64,000 nucleotides of DNA from Treponema zioleckii (GTDB lineage Bacteria; Spirochaetota; Spirochaetia; Treponematales; Treponemataceae), in contig NZ_JPUF01000009.1 in assembly GCF_014737315.1 (NCBI RefSeq), positions 1 to 64,000 on the forward strand. Direction: 5' to 3'. Both the position numbers and the translations under genes were made by a program. Below are positions 24,643-32,135 of this stretch, in pieces. Under the pieces are notes generated by a model, which ran no database searches, was not told where the DNA came from, and saw only the letters and a list, made by a program, of their open reading frames with translations. Numbering within the stretch: position 1 is the first letter of the stretch; every line of letters begins with the position of its first letter.

Positions 24643-25596
24643 TTAGTCGTTCGGGGCGGTGTTTCTTTCGTAAAAAATACCGTCTTTGTATCCTTGAATG
24701 TTTTTGTTTTCGTTTGCCATTTCGAGTCGGTATTCTGTAAATTCGCAGTATCGCTTCTCTTTTTCGATTCCGCACCAATGCCTGCCGAGTTTTTTTGCCG
24801 TCACGGATGTGCTTCCGCTTCCGCAAAACGGGTCAAAAACCGTATCGCCGGCGTTTGAAGAGGCTAGAATCAGCTTTGCGAGCAACTTTTCGGCTTTTTG
24901 CGTTGGATGAGCTGTGTTTTCTGCCATCGACCAAAACGGAATCGAAATGTCGCTCCAAAAATTTGAAGGGCAGGTGTCCCTAAAATTTCCTTGCTCGCTT
25001 TCTGACCAATCTTTTGGTTTTCCGTCTTGTTTGTACGGTGCAATGACTTTTCGGCGCATTTTTACTGCATCGAGGTTAAAAGTGTATTCATTTGATTTTG
25101 TGACGAACCAAATGTCTTCGTGGCAGTTCTTCCAGTTCGCTTTTGCACCCCGGCCTTTTTCTCGTTCCCAAGTGATTCGGTTCTGGATTACGAGTTTTTT
25201 TTCGGCTTCAAGCGTGCAGAGAACGTCTGCAATCGTAATGCTGGATTTCCAGTCGCAGCAAATGTACATCGTTCCGTTTGATTTTAGAATCGGAAGGCAA
25301 AGCGCCACCCAATTTTTTGTGTATTCAAAATATTCTTGCGACGTTCTTTCTTTGAATTTTGTTGAATCGTAAGTTTTTTCAAGATTGTAGGGCGGGTCAG
25401 CGATTATCAATTCTGCAAAGTTTCGCGGCATATTCTCAAGGATTTTAAAAGAATCGCCGCAAAGCGTTTTATCGAGAATTTCTTCGGAGGCAAGAGTTTT
25501 GTTTTCTGCCGGAAAAAAACATCTTTCGAGATATTTTTGCCCTTCTGCCTCCGAAAAGTCGATGGTTTTATTTCTGCTTGATTTGTTTTCAGGCAT
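24643..25596 (-). CDS. Type II DNA methyltransferase (beta-class N6-A/N4-C), orphan
   Basis: A 317-residue protein with motif IV ADPPYNLEKTYD (about 89-100) before the target-recognition region and motif I FDPFCGSGSTSVTAKKLG near the C-terminus, an order typical of beta-class amino-methyltransferases. HPTQKAEKL is the helix before motif I, and WERKGRG-like residues (WEREKGRGAKANWKN) follow the second block. DPPY favours adenine N6 as target, but N4-cytosine cannot be excluded. A putative AAAGGAA ribosome site precedes ATG. No restriction endonuclease gene is adjacent, so it may act in regulation or be a relic of a system. The recognition sequence is unknown. Confidence 0.9.
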   Translation of the reverse strand: MPENKSSRNKTIDFSEAEGQKYLERCFFPAENKTLASEEILDKTLCGDSFKILENMPRNFAELIIADPPYNLEKTYDSTKFKERTSQEYFEYTKNWVALCLPILKSNGTMYICCDWKSSITIADVLCTLEAEKKLVIQNRITWEREKGRGAKANWKNCHEDIWFVTKSNEYTFNLDAVKMRRKVIAPYKQDGKPKDWSESEQGNFRDTCPSNFWSDISIPFWSMAENTAHPTQKAEKLLAKLILASSNAGDTVFDPFCGSGSTSVTAKKLGRHWCGIEKEKRYCEFTEYRLEMANENKNIQGYKDGIFYERNTAPND

Positions 25597-25634
25597 TTTG
25601 ATTTCTTTTCCTTTTGCGCACCTACGTTTTTATC

Positions 25635-26327
25635 CTATTCCCAGCAGTCAAAAATATTGTCTGGAAGATTTTGGTCTTCTTCCTCATCTTCGTCAACAGT
25701 ATCAGCGTTCTCGCTGTTTTGTTCAGTTGCATCTGCAGGAATGTTTTCGTTTTTGCTTTCAGTTTCTTTTGTTGGTTTTGCCTCTGTTTTAGGGGTATTT
25801 CCCGCAATTTCCTGTTTTTTGGCAAGCTCCGCTTCTTCGTTTTCTTCAAATTCTGGTGTGCAGTCCGAAGATTCAAGGCTTCCTCGCATTTCTGCCACTA
25901 AGGTTTCATTTGCTGCCACGCGAGCCGCAATTTCAGGCGTTACGAACGAAACTTCCGCCGTGCTTGGCTGCTCATTTTCTTTTGCGCTGCAAGTTGGCTC
26001 TTCTGCCTGTGCGGATTCAGTTTTGGCTACGCAAGTTTCTTCTGTTTTTTCTGCTTCCTTGGCTTCCTCGCATTCATTAGATTCCGTTGTAGTTTCGTCA
26101 GCTTGTGAGTTTTCTTTTGGTTCTTCTGGTTTTGCTTCTTTAATTTCCGTCTTTTCGTCAGCATTTTCTGGCATGACAATCTGGAACGGAAGTCCGCGTC
26201 TCAAAACTGCCTGTGAAATAAAAATATTAACAGCAGAATCCAAAGTCATTCCGAGCTGTTCAAAAAGTTCTGTCGCTTTGTTTGCGAGTCGTTCATCGAT
26301 TGAAAAAGTAAATTCCTTTTTAGACAT
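25635..26327 (-). CDS. RelB/DinJ-type N-terminal domain fused to a long acidic tail
   Basis: ATG 26327 gives 230 residues; the longer frame to 26450 has an implausible start. Residues 1-45 (KKEFTFSIDERLANKATELF then EQLGMTLDSAVNIFISQAVL) are a normal RelB/DinJ ribbon-helix-helix domain, followed by RRGLPFQIVMP as in DinJ. The remaining 175 or so residues are rich in Glu, Ala, Thr, Ser and Lys, low in hydrophobics and probably disordered, apart from a short segment EVSFVTPEIAARVAANETLV. The end is acidic (DEDEEEDQNLPDNIFDCWE). No toxin gene is next to it. DNA binding through the first domain is likely; the role of the tail is unknown. Confidence 0.75.
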   Translation of the reverse strand: MSKKEFTFSIDERLANKATELFEQLGMTLDSAVNIFISQAVLRRGLPFQIVMPENADEKTEIKEAKPEEPKENSQADETTTESNECEEAKEAEKTEETCVAKTESAQAEEPTCSAKENEQPSTAEVSFVTPEIAARVAANETLVAEMRGSLESSDCTPEFEENEEAELAKKQEIAGNTPKTEAKPTKETESKNENIPADATEQNSENADTVDEDEEEDQNLPDNIFDCWE

Positions 26328-26382
26328 AGAATAATTATATCGAAAAGCAGAAACATGAAAAATATGGGTTGCTCTAAAAAAT

Positions 26383-26769
26383 TCAGTTTTTTGAATCAAG
26401 TTTGAAAAGCTGAACGTAAAAAGTTTTTGATTTTCCGTATTCAACTTCAATCAACGCGGATTCTGTTTTGTAACCTGATTTTTCAAGGCGCAAAAAGTAC
26501 GTGCCTTCAACGAGTCCCGTCAATTTTAGAGTCGTGTATCCCTGAAACTGATTGTTCACGAAAACTTTCGTCTTTTTTTCATTCGATTTGATTATGATTT
26601 GTGTTTCCCGCTCAGCAATCGAAGAAATTTCCTCCGCATTTAGTTCTGGGATTTCTTCCGCCAAAAGATTTTTCGAAAAAATTGCGCTGAGCAGCAGCTG
26701 AATTAAAACGAGCACAAAAAAACGATAAAAGTTTGAGTGCATAAAATTTGGGCAAGTTGATTTTTGCAT
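26383..26769 (-). CDS. PEGA-domain secreted protein
   Basis: GAAGGA just upstream favours ATG 26769 (128 residues); the frame extends to 26838. A hydrophobic signal (FYRFFVLVLIQLLLSAIF then SKNLLAEE) suggests export. The mature part is a single PEGA-like domain: KVFVNNQFQGYTTLKLTGL, VEGTYFLRLEKSGYKTES and VEYGKSKTFYVQL. Such domains are found in surface proteins and probably bind other proteins or glycans. The gene is followed at 56 bp by the RelB-like gene on the same strand. Confidence 0.78.
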   Translation of the reverse strand: MQKSTCPNFMHSNFYRFFVLVLIQLLLSAIFSKNLLAEEIPELNAEEISSIAERETQIIIKSNEKKTKVFVNNQFQGYTTLKLTGLVEGTYFLRLEKSGYKTESALIEVEYGKSKTFYVQLFKLDSKN

Positions 26770-26871
26770 TGTTCCTTCTTTTGTGGAAGCCCCAAAAAAA
26801 TCTGTAGTTTTCTGCACTGTATACAGAATAGATGTCATCTGTTTTGGAGCTTTCCGCTGATTTTAATTCTA

Positions 26872-27576
26872 TCAGTCTTCCGTTAGCATGTCATTTTCCA
26901 AAAACGAAAAATAACCGTTTCTGGTGATGATTACGTGGTCGAGCAGCGCGATTCCGAGCAGTTTTGAGGCTTTTAAGATTTCGTGCGTAGTCTGAATGTC
27001 CGCAGAACTTGGAAAAGCCGCCCCTCCGGGATGGTTGTGCGCGATGATTATTGCCGAGGCACGTTCTTTTACCGGTTCCGAGAAGATTTCTGCCGAGCGG
27101 AGCACGGCCATGTTCCCCGAACCGACGCAAACGACTCTAATCGACAAAATCTCCTTTGAGCCGTTCATGCTTATGCACAAAAAATGTTCCGTCGGCTGCA
27201 TTGCGTAGCTTTTTATGAACGGAATCACGTCCGTAGGGCTGCTCAGAACCGCTTGCGGGTTTCTGTTCATTCGCCTGCCGAATTCCAGTGCCGCCGCCAC
27301 CGCCAGAGCCTTGTTTTTCCCGATTCCATCGATTTTTTGCAGGTTCTGAATCAGGTTGTCGCTATTGCTTGCCAGAACAACGTCCAGCACATCTTTTGAA
27401 AGCATTTCGATTTTCTTTTTTCGGGTTCCGCTCCCAAGAATCAGCATTATTAATTCAAAATCGGAAGGAAAATCCAGTCCGTTTGCCAACGTAAGCTCCC
27501 TTATTTGGAGTCTGTCCTCATTATTATCATTGAAAAAATATTTTTTCACATAAATATAACTTCCCTTTTTTGACAC
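26872..27576 (-). CDS. radC: RadC family JAB/MPN-domain protein
   Basis: At 234 residues this is a normal length. The N-terminus has the helix-hairpin-helix stretch IQNLQKIDGIGKNKALAVAA. The C-terminal JAMM-type domain contains EHFLCISMNGSKEIL, then AHNHPGGAAFPSSADIQTT, the HxHPxG...SxxD metal site with all ligands. Despite the name, a role in DNA repair is not established for RadC proteins. A ribosome site is not obvious. The neighbour on the same strand (PEGA protein) starts about 100 bp further on. Confidence 0.92.
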   Translation of the reverse strand: MSKKGSYIYVKKYFFNDNNEDRLQIRELTLANGLDFPSDFELIMLILGSGTRKKKIEMLSKDVLDVVLASNSDNLIQNLQKIDGIGKNKALAVAAALEFGRRMNRNPQAVLSSPTDVIPFIKSYAMQPTEHFLCISMNGSKEILSIRVVCVGSGNMAVLRSAEIFSEPVKERASAIIIAHNHPGGAAFPSSADIQTTHEILKASKLLGIALLDHVIITRNGYFSFLENDMLTED

Positions 27577-27664
27577 AAAATTTCGATTTTTTAGAATAAT
27601 CTTTTGTTATAGTTCATTTTTTTATTTTCCTAAGAATTCTATTTTGATTTCCGAAATTTTAAGA

Positions 27665-28246
27665 ATGAAAAGATTTTGCTATTTTTTGATTGTCACTTTT
27701 TTATCGTTTCTTTTATTTTCTTGTGTTTCAAGCCGTGCTTCTGAGGAATGTTCGCGAGTGCTTTCCGAGCCGGGCATAAAATCTGCCGACCAATTGACTA
27801 ATTTTTTTCTCGCAAAAAATCCAGATGCGGACAAAAAACAAGTTTTCCGCCTTGCAAAATATTATGTTGCTGAATGCAAAACTGAAGGAATCAATTCGGA
27901 TTGTGCGTTCGTTCAGATGTGTTTGGAAACAGGCTTTTTGACTTACGGGAATCTCGTAACTCCTGATATGAATAACTTTTGCGGTTTAGGTGCGATTGAT
28001 GCAGAGCATCGCGGTGAGTATTTTGCGACCGAGGAACTTGGTGTTCGCGCCCACGTGCAGCATTTGCACGCATATTCCACTACGGAGGAGAGCGTTCTTC
28101 ACAACGATTTGATTGACCGACGCTACAAATATGTTAAGCCTCGTGGAAAAGCCCCTACGGTGTTCGAACTTGCCGGCACTTGGGCTGGTGATAAAGAATA
28201 CGGCAGCAAACTTGATTCATTGCTGAGCCAGCTTGCCGCCTATTAA
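27665..28246 (+). CDS. Glucosaminidase-family lipoprotein
   Basis: ATG 27665 (193 residues) opens a lipoprotein signal, MKRFCYFLIVTFLSFLLFSC; TTG 27644 is an alternative. The domain resembles PF01832 N-acetylglucosaminidases: FRLAKYYVAECKTEGINSDC, FVQMCLETGFLTYGN with the likely catalytic Glu, NNFCGLGAID and GVRAHVQHLHAY. It should hydrolyse or bind peptidoglycan from the envelope side. The C-terminal AGTWAGDKEYGSKLDSLL is the usual final helix. It is divergent from radC and followed by a short GGGAACTTTGAAAAGCTTCA hairpin area at 28265-28325. Confidence 0.85.
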   Translation: MKRFCYFLIVTFLSFLLFSCVSSRASEECSRVLSEPGIKSADQLTNFFLAKNPDADKKQVFRLAKYYVAECKTEGINSDCAFVQMCLETGFLTYGNLVTPDMNNFCGLGAIDAEHRGEYFATEELGVRAHVQHLHAYSTTEESVLHNDLIDRRYKYVKPRGKAPTVFELAGTWAGDKEYGSKLDSLLSQLAAY

Positions 28247-28327
28247 TAGACTTGTTCGGAAAACTGAAGTTTTAGAACACCTCTAATTTAGGGAACTTTG
28301 AAAAGCTTCAGTTTTTCAAGGTAACTT

Positions 28328-29023
28328 TTATTTTATCGTTGTTCCGACGTAATTTTTGCCTTCAAGAATTGCCTTTGTATTTTCGATATTTTTTCCGCCG
28401 GCACAAATAACTTTAAGCCCCATGCTTTCTGCTTTTTTGCTTGCGATTGGGTCGAACGGGCAGTTCTTTCCAGGAACCCATTCGTCACCGACCATCTTTC
28501 TAAAATCTGCCCAAGAGATTTCGTCCAGCGGTTTTGCCTCCGGATTTTTTCTTGGGTCGTCGGTGTAAACTTTTTCGATGTTGCTTAAATTTACAACTGT
28601 GTCTGCACTGAATTTTTCAGCGAGAAGAACTGCATCATTGTCTGTCGAAAATCCTGGTTTCCAGCCTGCCGCAACAAGAATTTTTCCTGTAAATTCGTTC
28701 GCCGCTGTTGGATCCGTAACTACGCTTTCTTTGCACAAGTCGCCAAAGCTTGCTTTTACGAACTGCGCGTTAAGTCTGGTCGCCATAATTCCAATCCAGT
28801 CCGCCGCATCTGTGCCTGCGTTTTCCGCTGTATTTGTCACTTCTCTGAATGCTTTCTGGTAGATTCTTGCTGGACCGCCGCCGCCGACTACGAGAATGAG
28901 CCGGTCATTTGGATTGGCTTCAAGAAAATCTTTTACCATTTTTACAAATTTGCCAACGAATTCTGTGTCTGGATATTCTGGGGCTACGATTGAGCCGCCT
29001 ACAGATAAAACTTTTGTGTTCAT
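28328..29023 (-). CDS. pyrH: UMP kinase, archaeal-like short form
   Basis: ATG 29023 has GGAGG 7 bases upstream, giving 231 residues. The amino-acid-kinase fold is clear: VLSVGGSIVAPEYPD, ILVVGGGGPARIYQ (phosphate-binding glycines), MATRLNAQFV, VLVAAGWKPGFSTDNDAVLL-like (AAGWKPGFSTDNDAVLLAE) and NLSNIEKVYTDDPRKNPEAK. The pattern is closer to archaeal-type UMP kinases than to E. coli PyrH. It phosphorylates UMP to UDP. It lies 38 bp after the transglutaminase-like gene, at the end of the cysS-sigma cluster read leftward. Confidence 0.88.
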   Translation of the reverse strand: MNTKVLSVGGSIVAPEYPDTEFVGKFVKMVKDFLEANPNDRLILVVGGGGPARIYQKAFREVTNTAENAGTDAADWIGIMATRLNAQFVKASFGDLCKESVVTDPTAANEFTGKILVAAGWKPGFSTDNDAVLLAEKFSADTVVNLSNIEKVYTDDPRKNPEAKPLDEISWADFRKMVGDEWVPGKNCPFDPIASKKAESMGLKVICAGGKNIENTKAILEGKNYVGTTIK

Positions 29024-29061
29024 AAAATCCTCCGTCTTCAAAATCTAAAAAGTGCCTGCCG

Positions 29062-30729
29062 TCAGTTTATTTCGCTAACAACAGGATTGCTCCAATGTGA
29101 AGTGTAATTTACGTTCTCGTCGCTGGATTCTTCCCAAACCGATTGCAATGCAAATGTTTTTTGCATTCTCGTGACTTTGCTTTTTTCCTGCGACATTGAT
29201 TTCATTTCGTTCCAGCCAATCGAAAAAATTATGTGCTGGTTGTCGAGATTTCCAAAATAATAATTTTTTGAGTCTGAGATTCGGTCAAAAGCCTTTAATT
29301 CCCGTCCGAGTCCCATTGCAACGTCAACAGGAACCCAGCCGAAATTTTCAATGTAGAATTCCGTCCACCAGTGAATTTTTGAAGACTTGTCCGAGTTTAC
29401 GATAATTCCGCTCACAGGATTTGCGATGATTCCGAGGGAACGTAAAAGTTCTGTGTAAAAAATCGCAAAATCGTAAGCGTCGCCGTGGCTGATTTTTACA
29501 AGCTCTTCCGGTGCCGCCGTATTTTCGCGCAATTTTTCAGAAAGCGTGTAATATGAAACGATGTAGTCGTAGACTTTTCGTGCCTGATTGTAAATGTTCG
29601 TTTCGTTCTGCACGATTTTTTTTGCAAAAGCAATGATTTGCTCTGAATCGCTTTTTATGATTTTGTCAGCCTGCAAAGCCGTGCTGTAAAACTTTTTTGT
29701 CTCTTCGCTGTAAGGCTGCACGTTTTTTGGCGCAATTTGAGTCGAAACCTTGTAAGTGCCGACTCTGTAAATCTGATTCAGAAGAATTTTTTTGCCTTGA
29801 TTCATTTTTGTAAGGTCAACTTGATTTACAATTGTGTTTTTGTAGTTAAAAATTACCGGGTCTGGCATGTAATCCGCAAGTTCCACGAACGGCTGCTGCG
29901 CGCTTGTTTGCGGGCGAGGAACTCTCATTGTCACAGTTGTAAGATTTTTTGGCTCGTTGCATTCAACGTCTTCAATCAGCTGGACCACATATTTTTTTCT
30001 TGCGGTAAATGATTTTGTTCCGACTGGACTTGAAATCTCGATTGAATAACCGTTGCTCGTGCCTTCGTCAGTTTTTACGCACACAACTCCACTTTTTGCT
30101 CCGTCCGGAACGATTACATGAATCTCGTTTTCGCTCCAGTAGGCATAGCCTTCGTTCTTTACGGCAATAAATTTTTTTTCTTCGTCCGCATCGTCCCTGT
30201 TCGCGGTGAACAAAACTTGGTTTTTGCCACGCACAGAGCCAAAGTTATTGCCGGCAATCGTAATTGTTTCGCCAAAAACAGCTTTGTCTTTTGTTGAAGA
30301 AATGACTGGGAGAAGAATTTTTTTATCTGTTTGTGCGGGTACTGGAAGTGAAGGGGCGTTCACGAAAAATCCCGGTTCGGATTTGCCGGATTGAGTTGTT
30401 ACGAAAACTAAACCGTCCTGAACGTTTGACGGTAAAACCAATTTTATTTGGCTGTCTGTCCAAGAAGTGTATCCGCTGGCAGTGATTCTGCTGCCGCCAA
30501 TCTCAACATAGCCGAGACCTCTCGTGCTCCCAAAGTTAACACCCTTGATTACGAGCATGTCTCCAGCGGAGCCTACCGGCGGATTAATCGACTCGATAAT
30601 CGGAATTTTCTTCGTTTTTATTGAGATGAATGAAATTGCAAAAACCGCAATTCCAATAAAAAACAAATACGATACAACTCTAAAAATTGCCGACTTACGA
30701 AAAAGAAGAGAAATATTTCCAGATTTCAA
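29062..30729 (-). CDS. IPT/TIG and transglutaminase-like protein, catalytic Cys missing
   Basis: TTG 30729 with AGGAA 7 bases upstream gives 555 residues. An N-terminal membrane anchor (VVSYLFFIGIAVFAISFISI, about 18-37) is followed by two IPT/TIG domains (IPIIESINPPVGSAGDMLVI at about 43; PVISSTKDKAVFGETITIAG at about 142). The C-terminal half is a transglutaminase-like core: SHGDAYDFAIFYTELLRSLG (about 413-432), IHWWTEFY (about 450) and GWVPVDVAMG (about 464). The expected GxC motif reads GDA, so the nucleophile is replaced by Ala while His and Asp remain. It is probably a non-catalytic periplasmic binding protein. It lies 16 bp after the anti-sigma gene. Confidence 0.82.
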   Translation of the reverse strand: MKSGNISLLFRKSAIFRVVSYLFFIGIAVFAISFISIKTKKIPIIESINPPVGSAGDMLVIKGVNFGSTRGLGYVEIGGSRITASGYTSWTDSQIKLVLPSNVQDGLVFVTTQSGKSEPGFFVNAPSLPVPAQTDKKILLPVISSTKDKAVFGETITIAGNNFGSVRGKNQVLFTANRDDADEEKKFIAVKNEGYAYWSENEIHVIVPDGAKSGVVCVKTDEGTSNGYSIEISSPVGTKSFTARKKYVVQLIEDVECNEPKNLTTVTMRVPRPQTSAQQPFVELADYMPDPVIFNYKNTIVNQVDLTKMNQGKKILLNQIYRVGTYKVSTQIAPKNVQPYSEETKKFYSTALQADKIIKSDSEQIIAFAKKIVQNETNIYNQARKVYDYIVSYYTLSEKLRENTAAPEELVKISHGDAYDFAIFYTELLRSLGIIANPVSGIIVNSDKSSKIHWWTEFYIENFGWVPVDVAMGLGRELKAFDRISDSKNYYFGNLDNQHIIFSIGWNEMKSMSQEKSKVTRMQKTFALQSVWEESSDENVNYTSHWSNPVVSEIN

Positions 30730-30745
30730 AATTTATTCCTGAATA

Positions 30746-31555
30746 TTAGTTTTCCGAAATATTTGGTGCGCTGAAATTCGGAATCTCACCAATATATTCG
30801 TTATAACCATTATATTGATTATATCCGTTTATTTCATCAGGTAATTCATGGAATTTTGGAACTGAAAATCTTCTTGTTGAGCCTCGCATTGAGTCTGGTA
30901 TGAACACATCAACAGAACGCAAGTTATTCCTGAGTGATTTTGATGCAAGAGAGCTTGAGGCAAGCGAAGTTGCCGGCACAGTTTTTTGCGAGGTTATTAC
31001 TGTTGCCGGAACGTCAAGCTGGTCTTCTGAATAATCGTTTACAGCTCCGAATACCGAGGCAAGTGCGTCCGAACGAATGTCTCCGTCAATGATAACGTTG
31101 TTTTCCGCAAGCGGCGTGATATTTCCGGTATTTGCGTTCGCAAGGCTGATTGTTTTTAGTTCCCCGTTAAGCGGTGAAAGCCCTGAACGGGCCGTCATAA
31201 ACGTTGGCGCAACGATTACAGCAAAAACTGCCGCTGCCGCAAAAGGAACTGTCCAACGCGCTATGTTTGAGAAGGCAAACGGAGATTTTTCAGTTGACTG
31301 TTGAATGACTTTGCTGTACTTCATTTTTGTCATCAGTCTGTCAAAACTTGCGTCAATGAATTCCTGAGTGATTTCTTTGTCTTTCTTCTCGGAATCTTCT
31401 TTTAGCAATTCATGAATTTTCTGCATTTTTTTTAGTTCTGCAGAACTTTTTTCTGAGGATTTTACGAGAGTTTCGTATTTTTCAACGAAATCGTCAGGCA
31501 ATTCGCCGTCGAGGTAAACAGAATGTAAATCTTTTTCAGGATAAGTAGACATCAT
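30746..31555 (-). CDS. Putative anti-sigma factor
   Basis: A 269-residue protein whose start overlaps the sigma gene by 20 bp. GGAG spacing slightly favours the second ATG (31552). The N-terminal 90 residues are acidic and helical (LHSVYLDGELPDDFVEKYET resembles the first helix of anti-sigma domains, without the zinc Cys/His). One membrane segment follows (WTVPFAAAAVFAVIVAPTF, about 102-120). The outer part is Ser/Asn-rich and ends with a Tyr/Asn-rich stretch (NGYNQYNGYNEYIGEIPNF). Position and topology support control of the ECF sigma factor; I recall a similar gene after the sigma gene in T. pallidum. Confidence 0.7.
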   Translation of the reverse strand: MMSTYPEKDLHSVYLDGELPDDFVEKYETLVKSSEKSSAELKKMQKIHELLKEDSEKKDKEITQEFIDASFDRLMTKMKYSKVIQQSTEKSPFAFSNIARWTVPFAAAAVFAVIVAPTFMTARSGLSPLNGELKTISLANANTGNITPLAENNVIIDGDIRSDALASVFGAVNDYSEDQLDVPATVITSQKTVPATSLASSSLASKSLRNNLRSVDVFIPDSMRGSTRRFSVPKFHELPDEINGYNQYNGYNEYIGEIPNFSAPNISEN

Positions 31556-32099
31556 TGCTCCCTATAAGTTTTTCAAGCTGTGCACGTGCGCGGAACATTC
31601 GGACTTTTACGTTGCCCTCGGTAATTCCGAGCACCTTACCGATTTCGCGGTAGTTCAAGTCACCGTATTCGCGGAGCACAAGCACTTCCCGCAAACTTTT
31701 TGGAAGCTTGTTCAATGCTTCCAAAACTTTTTCTTTTGATTCTTCTTTTAATAAATCTATTTCGCCGGAGGTGGCCTGTCTGTGATCCTCGTAAAAAGCC
31801 TTGTGATAAGCCTTGCTTTCGCGGGTTTTGCGTTTTGCGTAGTTCAGGGAGGCGTTTTTTACGACGCGTATGAGCCAGAACTTTGCATCGTCCAAACTCG
31901 GAAAAACAAGCGCTTTTTCGTTGGCCTTGATATAAGAATCATGTACAAGATCTTCGGCTGCTTCTTCGTCATTTACGACGCGCCAAGCGATTTTGTAGAG
32001 AATAGCAAAAGTTTCATTATATAAAGTTCTGAAATCCGCAGGATTTGCCGCATTCAGTGGTTTTGCCTGCGAATTTCCTTTTATCAAATTCGAAAACAC
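31536..32099 (-). CDS. ECF-type RNA polymerase sigma factor
   Basis: A 187-residue sigma-70 family protein from GTG 32099 (AGGAA 5 bases upstream). Region 2: TLYNETFAILYKIAWRVVND, EEAAEDLVHDSYIKAN and FWLIRVVKNASLNYAKRK. Region 4: ALNKLPKSLREVLVLREYGD, then NYREIGKVLGITEGNVKVRM. Regions 1 and 3 are absent, as in the ECF group. The overlapping downstream gene is a likely membrane anti-sigma. The sigma gene follows cysS by 36 bp, so it may be transcribed with it. No ECF promoter of its own was identified. Confidence 0.93.
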   Translation of the reverse strand: MFSNLIKGNSQAKPLNAANPADFRTLYNETFAILYKIAWRVVNDEEAAEDLVHDSYIKANEKALVFPSLDDAKFWLIRVVKNASLNYAKRKTRESKAYHKAFYEDHRQATSGEIDLLKEESKEKVLEALNKLPKSLREVLVLREYGDLNYREIGKVLGITEGNVKVRMFRARAQLEKLIGSNDVYLS

Positions 32100-32135
32100 A
32101 ATAATTCCTAAAAGTTACATTAAAAATCAAAAAAA

